Source: Pseudoalteromonas sp. H105 (lineage in GTDB: Bacteria > Pseudomonadota > Gammaproteobacteria > Enterobacterales > Alteromonadaceae). From it: a stretch of 64,000 nucleotides of DNA. Position 1 is the first letter of the stretch, and each line of letters begins with the position of its first letter. The position numbers were made by a program, and so were the translations under genes. The notes under the pieces are model-generated. The model worked only from the letters and a program-made list of their open reading frames with translations, was not told the DNA's origin and did not search any database. The stretch covers positions 186,001-250,000 of the forward strand of contig NZ_LOFH01000003.1 in NCBI RefSeq assembly GCF_001469215.1, in the 5' to 3' direction. Below are positions 17,589 through 28,648 of this stretch, piece by piece.

Positions 17589-18673
17589 ACTATCTAATTT
17601 ACGGTGCTGGGCATTTTGGAGAGTGTTTTCATAGGATATTAGTACAACAAAATACACCCGTAAGTGGTTGGATCGATCAACGTTTAGCTAATCAGATGAA
17701 GTTTGATTTACCTATTTTTGACGAGCAAACAGCTGACCGTAATATGAATGTTATTATCGCTGTTACTCCCTTAGTAAACTCTAATAGAGAACAAATTAAA
17801 GAGCGCCTCATAGAGCTCGGTTATAAAAATGTCCTTGGTTTTTTCGACGCTGTACAGAAATTTCCAGGTGTGTTCAGCCAGTATGCACAGCTAGAACACC
17901 TATGGATGCGAAAAAATCATGATGAGATGTTGGATAATACAAGTATTCAGTGGTTACGTGGACGTTTAAAGGATAATAAAAGTAAAATTATATTAGATAA
18001 ACTGTGTGCATTTAGAGCATCTCTCTCGATTGATGACTACCCTGAACCAGATAGAAAAGTTGAGTATTACCCTGATGATATACCTTTTAATTTTCAATCA
18101 CCCGTTCGGTTTATAGATTGTGGAGCTTACACTGGGGATACCGTCGAGGCGTTTGTAGAACTTCATACAAAAAACATTATAAGACTTGAACATATCGCTT
18201 CGTTTGAACCCGATACAATTAATTTTCAAGTACTTACAAATACACAAAGAGAATTAAAGAAGCAGAACCCTGAAATTTCTTTCCAAGCATTTCCTTCAGG
18301 GGTTTGGAAATGTGTTGATTTACTTAATTTCAATCAAGGGCAAACAAGTTCCAGTAATATTATACAAGGTGAAGTTATCAATGATTCTTCGGTATCCGTT
18401 ATAGATTTAGATTCAACTTGCCAAGCTATGGACATTAACTATATAAAAATGGATATTGAAGGGGCTGAATTAGCTGCACTTGAAGGTGCCAGAAGCTTAA
18501 TTCAAACTCAACAGCCAGTACTTGCTATTTGTGTTTATCACAAGCCTAAAGATTTATGGGAACTCCCCCAGTTTATTGATAAATTACAACCTAATTATAA
18601 TATGTATTTACGAGTTCATGAACATCTAGGATTAAGCACCGTCTTGTATTGTATTCCAAAAGGTTCTTATTAA
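17585..18673 (+). CDS. FkbM-family methyltransferase with N-terminal nucleotide-binding-like domain
   Basis: The 362-residue protein has an N-terminal segment of about 110 residues starting LIYGAGHFGECF, which looks like a small Rossmann-type domain. It is followed by an FkbM methyltransferase with FIDCGAYTGDTVEAF, SFEPD and YIKMDIEGAELAALEGA. It probably O-methylates the nonulosonic acid or its acyl substituent. It sits between pseI and a carrier protein and overlaps both (ATGA and TAATG). This is the second FkbM gene in the window. Confidence 0.8.
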   Translation: MNYLIYGAGHFGECFHRILVQQNTPVSGWIDQRLANQMKFDLPIFDEQTADRNMNVIIAVTPLVNSNREQIKERLIELGYKNVLGFFDAVQKFPGVFSQYAQLEHLWMRKNHDEMLDNTSIQWLRGRLKDNKSKIILDKLCAFRASLSIDDYPEPDRKVEYYPDDIPFNFQSPVRFIDCGAYTGDTVEAFVELHTKNIIRLEHIASFEPDTINFQVLTNTQRELKKQNPEISFQAFPSGVWKCVDLLNFNQGQTSSSNIIQGEVINDSSVSVIDLDSTCQAMDINYIKMDIEGAELAALEGARSLIQTQQPVLAICVYHKPKDLWELPQFIDKLQPNYNMYLRVHEHLGLSTVLYCIPKGSY

Positions 18674-18915
18674 TGAAAAATCAACTTATTAATTTTTTAT
18701 ATCAATTCTTTACAGAGCGGGGTTGCGCCGTAGATATTGATAATTTACTAGGGCTTTCATTTAAGGATGATATAGCTTTGGATTCATTTGAGATACTGAC
18801 ACTAGTAATGCAAATAGAATTGACCTTCGGTATAAAAATTGAGCCTCAAGAATTACTTGATCCAAAGACAAATTACGTGAGTGGATTTGTTGATATGGTT
18901 CTGGCAAAGCAATAG
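18673..18915 (+). CDS. Acyl carrier protein of the pseudaminic unit
   Basis: The 80-residue protein starts at the ATG at 18673, which overlaps the FkbM stop as TAATG; an upstream ATG at 18649 lies inside that gene. The attachment motif is ALDSFEILTLVMQIE with the candidate phosphopantetheine serine at Ser38; Phe replaces the usual Leu after the serine. The fold pattern, size and acidity fit an ACP. It lies 2 bases before the PseG fusion and upstream of an acyl ligase, so it probably carries the acyl group used there. Confidence 0.8.
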   Translation: MKNQLINFLYQFFTERGCAVDIDNLLGLSFKDDIALDSFEILTLVMQIELTFGIKIEPQELLDPKTNYVSGFVDMVLAKQ

Positions 18916-18917
18916 TT

Positions 18918-20501
18918 ATGTTTGCAATTCGTATCACTAATAGGCAAGACAATGGCATCGGTCATTTAATGCGAATGAAACATTTAGCTTCTGAATTAAA
19001 ACAACATCAATTGAGTGTTCACTTTATACTTGATGGCTTATGTCAGTTTAGTAAAACGCTGTACCAAGATTTTAAAGTGGCTGATGTTCACTGGCAAAAT
19101 TATGAAGAGGATGCACTTTTAACGATTAAATATATGCGCCAGAATAGCCTATCGCACTTAATAGTTGATAGTTATACATTATCGCTAGAATACGAGCAGC
19201 TGATAAAAGATTCAGGTTTTACCTTAACGGTTATTGATGATAATGAACGGCAACATGTTTGTGATTTTTTGATTGATTACAAGTGGGTAGGACCAAATAC
19301 AAAGAGCCGCTATGAATTACAAGTGCCGGCAGAATGTAATCGCCTTTTAGGCCCGAGCTATTGTATTTTAGATCCCACATATCGCACTGTTAAAAAGCGC
19401 ACTTTGGAGCCAGTGTTTCCTGTTCGTGTTTTACTTTCATTAGGTGGCGGTGGTGACCTTTTGATTATCAAAAAAATATTCGATGGCTTATCAAAAAACA
19501 TCAAGGAAAATGCTCTTTTTGATATAGTTATAGGCCCTTACGCAACGAATAAAGACACGATATACGCTCTTGGGCAAGTGCACCCAAATATTAATATATT
19601 AGAAAATGTAACTTGTTTAAAAGAGTACTACGAAAGAGCCTCGCTTTTTGTGGGGGCATTAGGCACCTCTTTTTATGAGTGTGCGGCGACCCAAACACCT
19701 GCTATTACTTTTTCTCTTGAGGATAACCAGACTAACGATATTGATATTTTGGAGTGGTTAGGCCACTACCTCCATATTAATGACGCCTCTATTGATGATT
19801 TTACGCGATTAGGAGAGTTAATAGATATCGCTATTAGTCAATTACCAAGGTTACAATTGCTGGTAGCCAAAAGAAAAGTATCGGTTGATGGCGATGGGGC
19901 GCGACGAATAGCTGACGCTCTTGTCGGTAAGAAGTTATCTACAAATCGTTTTGCTATTACTGAGCAGCACTGCGAAGTACAGACTGAGTTAACAAATAGT
20001 TTGGTCGTTTGCCAAGTTGATGATACCCATATTAATAGCTATTTATCGGCAAGAAACTTACCTAGCAATAGTGTTAGAATGACTGTGCAAAGCACCATTG
20101 AGGCATTGGATCATTATTTATGGTGGTTTAAGCAATCACGTTCTAACTTTGTGATTCTAGAGCGAGAAGGTGATAAGCAATCCCAAAGCCTGTATATCTG
20201 GCATAGTTTGTACCAAGATAATTATTTGTATGGTGGTTGGTTTTCTTGTAATCAGGATGTTCCACTACCTATAGCTATGCTTGCCTTGCAATGGCAGCTT
20301 GATTTTTGTAAAGACAGCCATCCTAACGCTATTTGGCTTGCGGTGATCCATAAGGACAATAAATTCGTCAATTTGTTAAATACATATATGGGGTTTGTAC
20401 CAACGCCACAAGACTCTGTTGAATATAAAACTACGCAAAAGCTATTCCCTTTAGCCGATGAGCAATTTAATTTTGTAATGTGGGACCCAAATGCACAATA
20501 A
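18918..20501 (+). CDS. pseG: PseG UDP-sugar hydrolase fused to a PseH-like GNAT domain
   Basis: This 527-residue protein is about 180 residues longer than a usual PseG. Residues 1 to about 340 are PseG, the UDP-releasing hydrolase, with NGIGHLMRMKHLA at residues 12-24 and LSLGGGGDLL. The C-terminal part has the PseH/GNAT spacing of a leading R..NS..MT segment, the HYLWWF motif, YLYGGWF and IAMLALQWQL. A GNAT fold there is inferred from this pattern. No separate pseH is present, so the fusion probably does both N-acylation and UDP removal. The gene overlaps the ligase gene by 11 bases. Confidence 0.8.
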   Translation: MFAIRITNRQDNGIGHLMRMKHLASELKQHQLSVHFILDGLCQFSKTLYQDFKVADVHWQNYEEDALLTIKYMRQNSLSHLIVDSYTLSLEYEQLIKDSGFTLTVIDDNERQHVCDFLIDYKWVGPNTKSRYELQVPAECNRLLGPSYCILDPTYRTVKKRTLEPVFPVRVLLSLGGGGDLLIIKKIFDGLSKNIKENALFDIVIGPYATNKDTIYALGQVHPNINILENVTCLKEYYERASLFVGALGTSFYECAATQTPAITFSLEDNQTNDIDILEWLGHYLHINDASIDDFTRLGELIDIAISQLPRLQLLVAKRKVSVDGDGARRIADALVGKKLSTNRFAITEQHCEVQTELTNSLVVCQVDDTHINSYLSARNLPSNSVRMTVQSTIEALDHYLWWFKQSRSNFVILEREGDKQSQSLYIWHSLYQDNYLYGGWFSCNQDVPLPIAMLALQWQLDFCKDSHPNAIWLAVIHKDNKFVNLLNTYMGFVPTPQDSVEYKTTQKLFPLADEQFNFVMWDPNAQ

Positions 20502-22014
20502 AAATATATATCAGCTTGTTCAGGCACATACTGTTACTCAACCTGATAAAGTTGCGTGTATATATCAACAGACCCAAATTAACTATCAACAGCTAATAAA
20601 TAAGGTAGATTCCTTAGCTGTTGGCTTTACTCGATTTGGAATTAAGCAAGGGCATAAAGTTGCTTTATTTTGTCCAAATAACCTAGAGTTTACATATTGT
20701 TTATTAGCAGCTGCTAAGCTTGGTATCGCGCTTGCGCCATTACCACTCACCCTCAAAGGGCAGGCCTTATCAAAAGCGTTACAGGTAGCTGATTGCAGTT
20801 ACGCGATTGCATGGGTAAGTGTTGCAAATCAACTAGTAAAGAACGATTTATTGCCTAGCGATAAAGTCATTTCAGTAGGTGGTGATATTGACGGAGTAAC
20901 GGACATGGCTTCGTTAATGTCAATACCTGCTGAACACAGTGATTCTTTTCTTGCAGATATTAACGCTCCTTTTATTCTTACAATGACCTCTGGTTCAACG
21001 GGTCAACCTAAGCCAATCGTATTTACTCAAGCGACCAAAATTGTCCGCGCGTTTGACGCAACGGCTCATTATTACCAATTAGATAAAACTGATGTAGTGT
21101 TAGTTTCAACTCCTTTATATCATTCGTTAGCACAGCGCTCATTGCTTATGCCATTAATGTTGGGTGCGAGTGTGGTTATATTACCTAAGTTTTCTGTGGG
21201 TGCTTGGCTTGATGCGATTGAAGCTCAAAAAGTAAGCTTTTTATTTGCTGTTTCAAGTCAATTAAAAGCGTTACTTCCTAAGTTAAAACAAGCGCAATTA
21301 ACAAGTTTAAAATGTGTTGTATCATCTTCTGCAACCCTAGAGAGCGAAGATAAGAAGCTGCTCTTATCAGTCCTTAACTGCCGCTTTCATGAATGCTACG
21401 GAGCATCAGAAATGGGGGTTATCAGTGATTTTGATATAACTCAACCTAATGTTCCGATTAATAGTGTAGGTAAACCTTTACCAAACTTGAGAATAAAAAT
21501 ATGTGATTCTGAGCGTCAGACTTTACCTATAGGCAGTGTAGGTGAAATAGCATGTTGCTCGTCTACTGCATTTTTAGGGTATTATAATTTACCAGATCAA
21601 ACAGCTCAAAGTTATGATAGCGAAGGGTATTTCTTCACTGGAGATCTAGGTCATCTAGATGAAAATGGCTACCTTTATTATGTAGGCAGAACCAAAGAAG
21701 TCATCAAATCTGGGGGAATAAATGTTTATCCAAGTGATATAGAGTTGGTAAGCAATTATTTACCTTGGGTGGAAGAGTGTGCAGCATTTGGTATCGAGGA
21801 TGAAAAATTTGGAGAAGTTATTTTGTTAGCATACGTATCTAGCAATAATGCCCCTAGCAATGCAAAGGCCCAATTACAAATGCATTTACTAAAAGAGCTA
21901 ACTGACTATCAACAACCACGAATTTTATTTGATATGACCGCTTTACCAAAAACAGAAATGGGTAAAATTCATAAGCCAAGCATCAAACATGCATACTTAC
22001 AGAGTAAAGTGTAA
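20491..22014 (+). CDS. AMP-forming acyl ligase
   Basis: The 507-residue ANL enzyme has the phosphate loop MTSGSTGQPKP at residues 165-175, ECYGASEMGVISDF, FFTGDLGHLDENGYLYYVGR and the catalytic-lysine end KTEMGKIHKPS. It resembles fatty acyl-CoA/acyl-ACP synthetases more than NRPS A domains. Its place right after an ACP and the PseG-GNAT fusion suggests that it loads an acid onto the ACP for transfer to the sugar amine. It ends one base before the oppositely oriented oxidoreductase gene. Confidence 0.85.
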   Translation: MHNKNIYQLVQAHTVTQPDKVACIYQQTQINYQQLINKVDSLAVGFTRFGIKQGHKVALFCPNNLEFTYCLLAAAKLGIALAPLPLTLKGQALSKALQVADCSYAIAWVSVANQLVKNDLLPSDKVISVGGDIDGVTDMASLMSIPAEHSDSFLADINAPFILTMTSGSTGQPKPIVFTQATKIVRAFDATAHYYQLDKTDVVLVSTPLYHSLAQRSLLMPLMLGASVVILPKFSVGAWLDAIEAQKVSFLFAVSSQLKALLPKLKQAQLTSLKCVVSSSATLESEDKKLLLSVLNCRFHECYGASEMGVISDFDITQPNVPINSVGKPLPNLRIKICDSERQTLPIGSVGEIACCSSTAFLGYYNLPDQTAQSYDSEGYFFTGDLGHLDENGYLYYVGRTKEVIKSGGINVYPSDIELVSNYLPWVEECAAFGIEDEKFGEVILLAYVSSNNAPSNAKAQLQMHLLKELTDYQQPRILFDMTALPKTEMGKIHKPSIKHAYLQSKV

Positions 22015-22015
22015 T

Positions 22016-23152
22016 TTAAACATCTTCCCAGGTAAGCGTTTGTGTTGAGCGTTTTGCGGCAGCAAACAGGTTTAAACCATCTGCTGCATGCTCTAAACCA
22101 AACACATAAGGTTTTTGGCTTTTTTTACCTTGCTGAAAAAAAGTCAACTCCTCGGCTATGTCGCTGTATAAGTTTGCAAATGCTTCGACAAAGCCAGTTG
22201 GGTGGCCTGGTTTCATTCGGTTATATCTAAATTGGTGGGCGTAATCACATTGGCCTGCACGGTCTAAGATTTCCCGTCGACCATCGTTAAAATTAAGTTC
22301 TAACTCATCTGGGTTTAGTTGCAGCCACTTAGCACTACCAATATCACCATAAACTCTAACTTGTAGTCCATTTCGGTGACCAATGGCTGTTTTTGACATC
22401 CACATGCTACCTTTTATACCACTGGCATACTTTATTAGCATTTGTACGTCATCGACTAAGTTTGTGTATTGAGAGTGGTTACTAAACTCTGCAAGGGTGT
22501 GGCTTGGTTCTTCATTTAATAAAAAACTACTTAGATGGTGAAGGTGTACACCTAAGTCTAGGCAGATTGTAGGTACTTCAGCGTCTTGCAAGCGCCACGC
22601 TTGCGGTTGCGACGTTTTACCTGCGATATCGGGCGGTCGGCGAAAGCCCTCTTGCGGCATTTCTAAATGAATTTTTTGAATTTCCCCTAACTTTCCTGAA
22701 CTAATGAGGTGCTTTAATTCTCGCACCATAGCATACCCACTGTAGTTAAAGGTTACTGCTAAAAATTGTTTTTCAGGGTCGTAATATGGTTTAAGTACGG
22801 CGATTTCTTGTGGGCCACAGACCATGGCTTTTTCACAAATCACAGGGTGTTTTTTTTCAAATAAATATTGTAGAACTTCTAAATGATGTGGCGTAGGAGT
22901 GAGCACTACAAAAGCATCAACGAGATCCTTTTCAGCTTCGACCATGAGCTTCCAATCATCGTAAACACGTTCAGAAGAAACACCCCAATGAACACCTGTC
23001 GCTTTGTTGTTTTCTTGGTTACGACAAAAAGCACCAGCAACAACTTGAAATTTATGATCCATGTGAGCTGCACAAAAGTGCACATAGCCAACCGCAGATG
23101 TGTTGCCCCCGCCAATAAATGCGAGTTTGAACGTTGGGTGAGTTTGTAGCAT
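22016..23152 (-). CDS. Gfo/Idh/MocA-family oxidoreductase
   Basis: The enzyme is about 378 residues from the ATG at 23152, which has GAGG six bases upstream; an in-frame ATG at 23170 lacks a ribosome site. The N-terminal Rossmann domain shows LAFIGGGNTSAVG and PVICEKAMVC, where the usual EKP reads EKA. The C-terminal domain has LDLGVHLHHLSSF with the active-site histidines. It probably oxidises or reduces a sugar or UDP-sugar with NAD. It follows pseC after a 38-base gap, hence is likely in the pseBC transcript. Confidence 0.8.
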   Translation of the reverse strand: MLQTHPTFKLAFIGGGNTSAVGYVHFCAAHMDHKFQVVAGAFCRNQENNKATGVHWGVSSERVYDDWKLMVEAEKDLVDAFVVLTPTPHHLEVLQYLFEKKHPVICEKAMVCGPQEIAVLKPYYDPEKQFLAVTFNYSGYAMVRELKHLISSGKLGEIQKIHLEMPQEGFRRPPDIAGKTSQPQAWRLQDAEVPTICLDLGVHLHHLSSFLLNEEPSHTLAEFSNHSQYTNLVDDVQMLIKYASGIKGSMWMSKTAIGHRNGLQVRVYGDIGSAKWLQLNPDELELNFNDGRREILDRAGQCDYAHQFRYNRMKPGHPTGFVEAFANLYSDIAEELTFFQQGKKSQKPYVFGLEHAADGLNLFAAAKRSTQTLTWEDV

Positions 23153-23208
23153 AGCAGCCTCATATTTCATAAAGTGACATATTTATATCGTCAAAAAGGT
23201 TGAAAACT

Positions 23209-25424
<2,216 letters not shown>

Positions 25425-25451
25425 TCAGTACTTTACATATTAACTTAGTTT

Positions 25452-25472
25452 GATAGCAAGCACGATGCCAAG
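25452..25472 (-). promoter_or_regulatory. Sigma-54 promoter upstream of pseB
   Basis: Read on the minus strand the sequence is TTGGCATCGTGCTTGCTATC. GG (25469-25468) and GC (25457-25456) are exactly 10 bases apart, and both the TGGCA and TTGCT boxes match consensus. The start would be about 83 bases before the pseB ATG. Confidence 0.7.
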
Positions 25473-25521
25473 TTAATTTAATTAAACCATGGTACATAGT
25501 GCAAAAATTGGCAAATTAAGC

Positions 25522-25527
25522 TATAAT
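25522..25527 (+). promoter_or_regulatory. Possible -10 box for the flagellin-like gene
   Basis: A perfect TATAAT lies 31 bases before the flagellin ATG, but no good -35 box is spaced correctly. No sigma-28 or correctly spaced sigma-54 element was found in this spacer on the plus strand. Confidence 0.3.
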
Positions 25528-25557
25528 TTAACCAATTCAGTGTGTCGGAGCCCTGTT

Positions 25558-26343
25558 ATGAAAATTCAATCACCCTCATCAAATATTTTAAACCAAACCC
25601 AGCAAACGGGTAATAAGCTTTTAGAACAACTTGCTACAGGTAAAAAAGTAAATTCAGCGGCAGATGATGCAGCCGCTTTACAAATTATCGACCGTTTAAC
25701 CTCTCAGCAAAACGGTTATAGTCAGGCTGTAGATAATGCATACGATGGCATTTCATATTCGCAAGCGACAGAATCAAATTTATCTAATGTTAATGACGCT
25801 GTGTCTCGAATCAAAGAGTTATCTATTCAGGCAGGTAATGGAGCGCTAAACGATAGTGACCGCAGTGCCTTGCAAGAAGAGGTTGTACAGCTGCAAAGTC
25901 AAATATCTGAAACGTTTGAGAATGCGAGTTTTGCAGGAAAGCCTTTATTTGATGGTCAAGCTGTCTCGTTTCAAGTTGGTGCTGATGCAAATACCAATCA
26001 AACGGTTAATTCTACAGACGGTAGTTTTGCATCTGCGCTATCAACTATTGATATTTCAACCCAAGCGGGTGCTCAAGCTGCACTCGACATTAGCGAGCAA
26101 GCAAGTGAAGATATAAATGCCCAGCGTGCAGAACTAGGGGCTTTTCAAAATACGCTAGCGAGTACAATTAAAGGGTTAGGTACTCAACAGGAAAATATTG
26201 CTGCAAGCCAAAGTCGTATTCAAGATACTAACTATGCTCAGGCTGTTTCTCAGCAAATATCTAACGATGTTTTATCTCAAGCTTCTATGGCTTTGCGTGG
26301 TCAAGCAAATCAATCTGCTGAGTCTATTTTAGGCTTACTATAA
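25558..26343 (+). CDS. Short flagellin-like protein
   Basis: The protein is 261 residues from the ATG at 25558; the longer reading from 25489 has a non-flagellin extension. The N-terminal D1 motif is LATGKKVNSAADDAAALQI and the C-terminal D0 ends SQASMALRGQANQSAESILGLL, both typical of flagellins. The middle is very short, so outer domains D2/D3 are absent. The N-terminus is about 7 residues shorter than FliC and lacks the usual MA-VNTN start. It stands alone, without flaG, fliD or fliS. It could be a minor or specialised filament subunit, and is adjacent to the glycan genes that may decorate it. Confidence 0.85.
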   Translation: MKIQSPSSNILNQTQQTGNKLLEQLATGKKVNSAADDAAALQIIDRLTSQQNGYSQAVDNAYDGISYSQATESNLSNVNDAVSRIKELSIQAGNGALNDSDRSALQEEVVQLQSQISETFENASFAGKPLFDGQAVSFQVGADANTNQTVNSTDGSFASALSTIDISTQAGAQAALDISEQASEDINAQRAELGAFQNTLASTIKGLGTQQENIAASQSRIQDTNYAQAVSQQISNDVLSQASMALRGQANQSAESILGLL

Positions 26344-26393
26344 GGTTGATTTTAAAACAGTAATTATTAAGTATTACTTATCTTCTCTTTAAC

Positions 26394-26427
26394 GGCAGTT
26401 TTTTGGCAATGATGTCAAAAAACTGCC
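26394..26427 (+). terminator. Perfect long hairpin between the flagellin-like gene and flrA
   Basis: GGCAGTTTTTTG at 26394-26405 pairs perfectly with CAAAAAACTGCC at 26416-26427, and three further inner pairs leave a four-base loop. No T-run follows, so it is not a textbook intrinsic terminator. It may stop or stabilise the flagellin transcript or act as an operator near flrA. Confidence 0.5.
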
Positions 26428-26436
26428 ACTCAATGC

Positions 26437-26464
26437 TTGCATCCCTGTCAAACTCGCTTACAAT
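26437..26464 (+). promoter_or_regulatory. Candidate sigma-70 promoter of flrA
   Basis: TTGCAT at 26437-26442 and TACAAT at 26459-26464 are separated by 16 bases, and lie about 43 bases before the flrA ATG. This fits the expectation that the master regulator is not itself RpoN-dependent. Confidence 0.35.
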
Positions 26465-26506
26465 TTACTTTATTAATAGCTTGTTGTGACTGTGGTTCGC
26501 TAACTA

Positions 26507-27943
26507 ATGATCTTAATCTTAGATAATAATAATAATCGTGCGATTGGTTTACATGCTTCACTGACTTTTATCGGTGAAACAGTGTTAAACCTTGCTGAAG
26601 ATACATTTGAGCAAGAGTGTAGCAGTTACCAAAAACAAGAATGCATGGTTATTTTAGGTGCTTTAAACAGTTTTAATCATGAAAGTTTGATCAAGCGTTA
26701 TCCTACGGTTCCATTCCTTCTTATTGGTGAAACTTTAAAGCCCTTGCTGAGCATTGCAAATGTCGTTGGGTTAATTTCAGAGCCATTTAACCATGATGTA
26801 ACAACACAGCTGCTGCATGACTGCCAGCAATATCAGCGAATGTTACCCAATGATCATAAGCACCATAAACCTCATAAGTCGTTTGATGGTTTGGTGGGAG
26901 AAACGGATGCCGTTAAAGATGTTCGTTTTTTGATTGAGCAGGTAGCAAAAACAGACGCAAACGTTTTAATCCTCGGAGAGTCTGGTACAGGTAAAGAGGT
27001 GGTTGCGCGAAACGTACATTTATTGTCTAAACGTAACTCAGGCCCCTTTGTACCTGTAAACTGTGGAGCGATCCCCGGCGAGCTGTTAGAAAGTGAGTTA
27101 TTCGGTCACGAAAAAGGCGCATTTACGGGGGCTATTTCTGCACGTAAAGGGCGTTTTGAGTTGGCTCAAGGTGGTACACTATTTCTTGATGAAATCGGCG
27201 ATATGCCACTACAAATGCAGGTTAAGTTATTACGCGTGTTGCAAGAAAGAAGCTATGAACGAGTCGGTGGCACAAAAGCTATTCAGGCCGATGTGCGTGT
27301 GATTGCAGCAACGCACCGTAATTTAGAAGATATGATAGAGCAAGGATCTTTTCGGGAAGATCTTTATTACCGTTTAAATGTGTTCCCCATCGAGAATCCT
27401 TCTTTAGCGCAGCGCGCCGATGATATTCCGTTACTGTTAAAAGAACTAATGCGTCGCGTCAATGAGCAGAGCGGGGCAACAGCTAAATTTACAGAGCGTG
27501 CTGTAGAAAGTCTCAAAGAGCATGCTTGGCCGGGTAATATCCGTGAATTGGCTAACCTCGTTGAACGTATGGTTATTATGTTCCCAGAAAAAGTAGTAGA
27601 CGTTCCAGATTTACCAGCCAAATACCGCTACATTGAAGTTGATGCTTATGAACCAGAGTATCCTGAAGAACTGATGGAGCGTGATGCATTTAACGATATT
27701 TTCAGTACGGGTTTCAGTGACTACGATGATGAGCCTGAGGTTGAAATTAACTCTGTGGATGCAAGTTTATTACCTGATGAAGGTATTGAGTTAAAGGAGT
27801 ATTTAGCAGAGCTGGAAATCAGCTTAATAACTCAAGCACTTGAACGGTATGATTATGTTGTTGCTCGTGCAGCAGAAATTCTTGGGGTCAGACGTACAAC
27901 TCTCGTTGAAAAAATGAAAAAATATAACCTATCGCGAGACTAA
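26507..27943 (+). CDS. flrA: Flagellar master regulator FlrA/FleQ (sigma-54 activator)
   Basis: The 478-residue protein has an N-terminal FleQ-type receiver-like domain (1 to about 120), a central AAA+ domain with GESGTGKE, the sigma-54 contact loop GAFTGA and LFLDEIGDM, and a C-terminal Fis-type helix-turn-helix ([15 protein letters not shown]). It switches on class II flagellar genes at sigma-54 promoters such as those at flrB, fliE and flhA. The segment before the AAA+ domain reads SFDGLVG at residues 125-131, where FleQ has LFRSLVG, the c-di-GMP-binding motif; the arginine is Asp127 here. Confidence 0.93.
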   Translation: MILILDNNNNRAIGLHASLTFIGETVLNLAEDTFEQECSSYQKQECMVILGALNSFNHESLIKRYPTVPFLLIGETLKPLLSIANVVGLISEPFNHDVTTQLLHDCQQYQRMLPNDHKHHKPHKSFDGLVGETDAVKDVRFLIEQVAKTDANVLILGESGTGKEVVARNVHLLSKRNSGPFVPVNCGAIPGELLESELFGHEKGAFTGAISARKGRFELAQGGTLFLDEIGDMPLQMQVKLLRVLQERSYERVGGTKAIQADVRVIAATHRNLEDMIEQGSFREDLYYRLNVFPIENPSLAQRADDIPLLLKELMRRVNEQSGATAKFTERAVESLKEHAWPGNIRELANLVERMVIMFPEKVVDVPDLPAKYRYIEVDAYEPEYPEELMERDAFNDIFSTGFSDYDDEPEVEINSVDASLLPDEGIELKEYLAELEISLITQALERYDYVVARAAEILGVRRTTLVEKMKKYNLSRD

Positions 27944-27989
27944 TTGCGCGTTAGGTTAAACCATCCCATCTTTACAAAGTACATCGTTA

Positions 27990-28577
27990 TTAATACTCTT
28001 TTATTATCTCTGCTTTTCTAAAGCAATCATTACTATGGTCGTTAACCATGCCACATGCCTGCATGTGAGCATACACTGTGGTAGGGCCTAAAAACTTAAA
28101 ACCACGCTTTTTTAAATCTTTCGCAAATAATGTTGATTCTTCGGTAACCGCTGGGTAGTCATTTAGTTTATCTAAATTGCTTACGAGCGGCTTTCCACCG
28201 ACAAACTGCCATTGATAGTGACTAAAACTACCAAACTCTTGCTGTATTTCAATAAAGCGTTTCGCGTTGTTGATAGTGGCTGCAATCTTTAAACGGTTTC
28301 GCACTATGCCTTCAAACAGCATCAAACGATCAACATCGTTGTCTGTAAATAACGCCACTTTTGCAACATTAAAATTTTCAAAAGCTTGTTTGTATCCAGC
28401 GCGTTTTTTTAGAATTGTGTACCAGCTCAACCCTGCTTGAGCAGATTCAAGCGTGATAAACTCAAATAGTTTCTGGTCATCATAAAGAGGTACTCCCCAC
28501 TCGTTATCATGATAATCCACATAATCTGATTTAGTTGTATCAAGCCATGGACAGCGACATCGCACATTTGTTTGCAT
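27990..28577 (-). CDS. tag: DNA-3-methyladenine glycosylase I
   Basis: This 195-residue base-excision enzyme removes 3-methyladenine from DNA. It has the Tag signature YHDNEWGVPLYDDQKLFE, the substrate helix LESAQAGLSWYTILKKR, and the zinc site formed by the N-terminal cysteines and CGMVNDHSNDCF at the C-terminus. It lies on the opposite strand between flrA and flrBC, an odd place for a repair gene. It is convergent with flrA across a 46-base spacer. Confidence 0.95.
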   Translation of the reverse strand: MQTNVRCRCPWLDTTKSDYVDYHDNEWGVPLYDDQKLFEFITLESAQAGLSWYTILKKRAGYKQAFENFNVAKVALFTDNDVDRLMLFEGIVRNRLKIAATINNAKRFIEIQQEFGSFSHYQWQFVGGKPLVSNLDKLNDYPAVTEESTLFAKDLKKRGFKFLGPTTVYAHMQACGMVNDHSNDCFRKAEIIKEY

Positions 28578-28648
28578 TGTCTTTTCCTTGTGTCAGTTTA
28601 TTGTCGCGCCAAATAAGAGCTAAGTTTATGAATTATAGTTAATATATT

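Noticed and set aside
25443..25557. Sigma-28 or sigma-54 promoter for the flagellin-like gene
   Set aside because: No TAAAGTTT/GCCGATAA pair was found, and two GG...GC pairs have 8 rather than 10 bases between them.
26394..26407. Possible sigma-54 site (GGCAG...TGGC) upstream of flrA
   Set aside because: GG-N10-GC spacing is correct, but the -12 box is TGGC and the sequence is fully explained as one arm of the hairpin; flrA is expected not to be RpoN-dependent.
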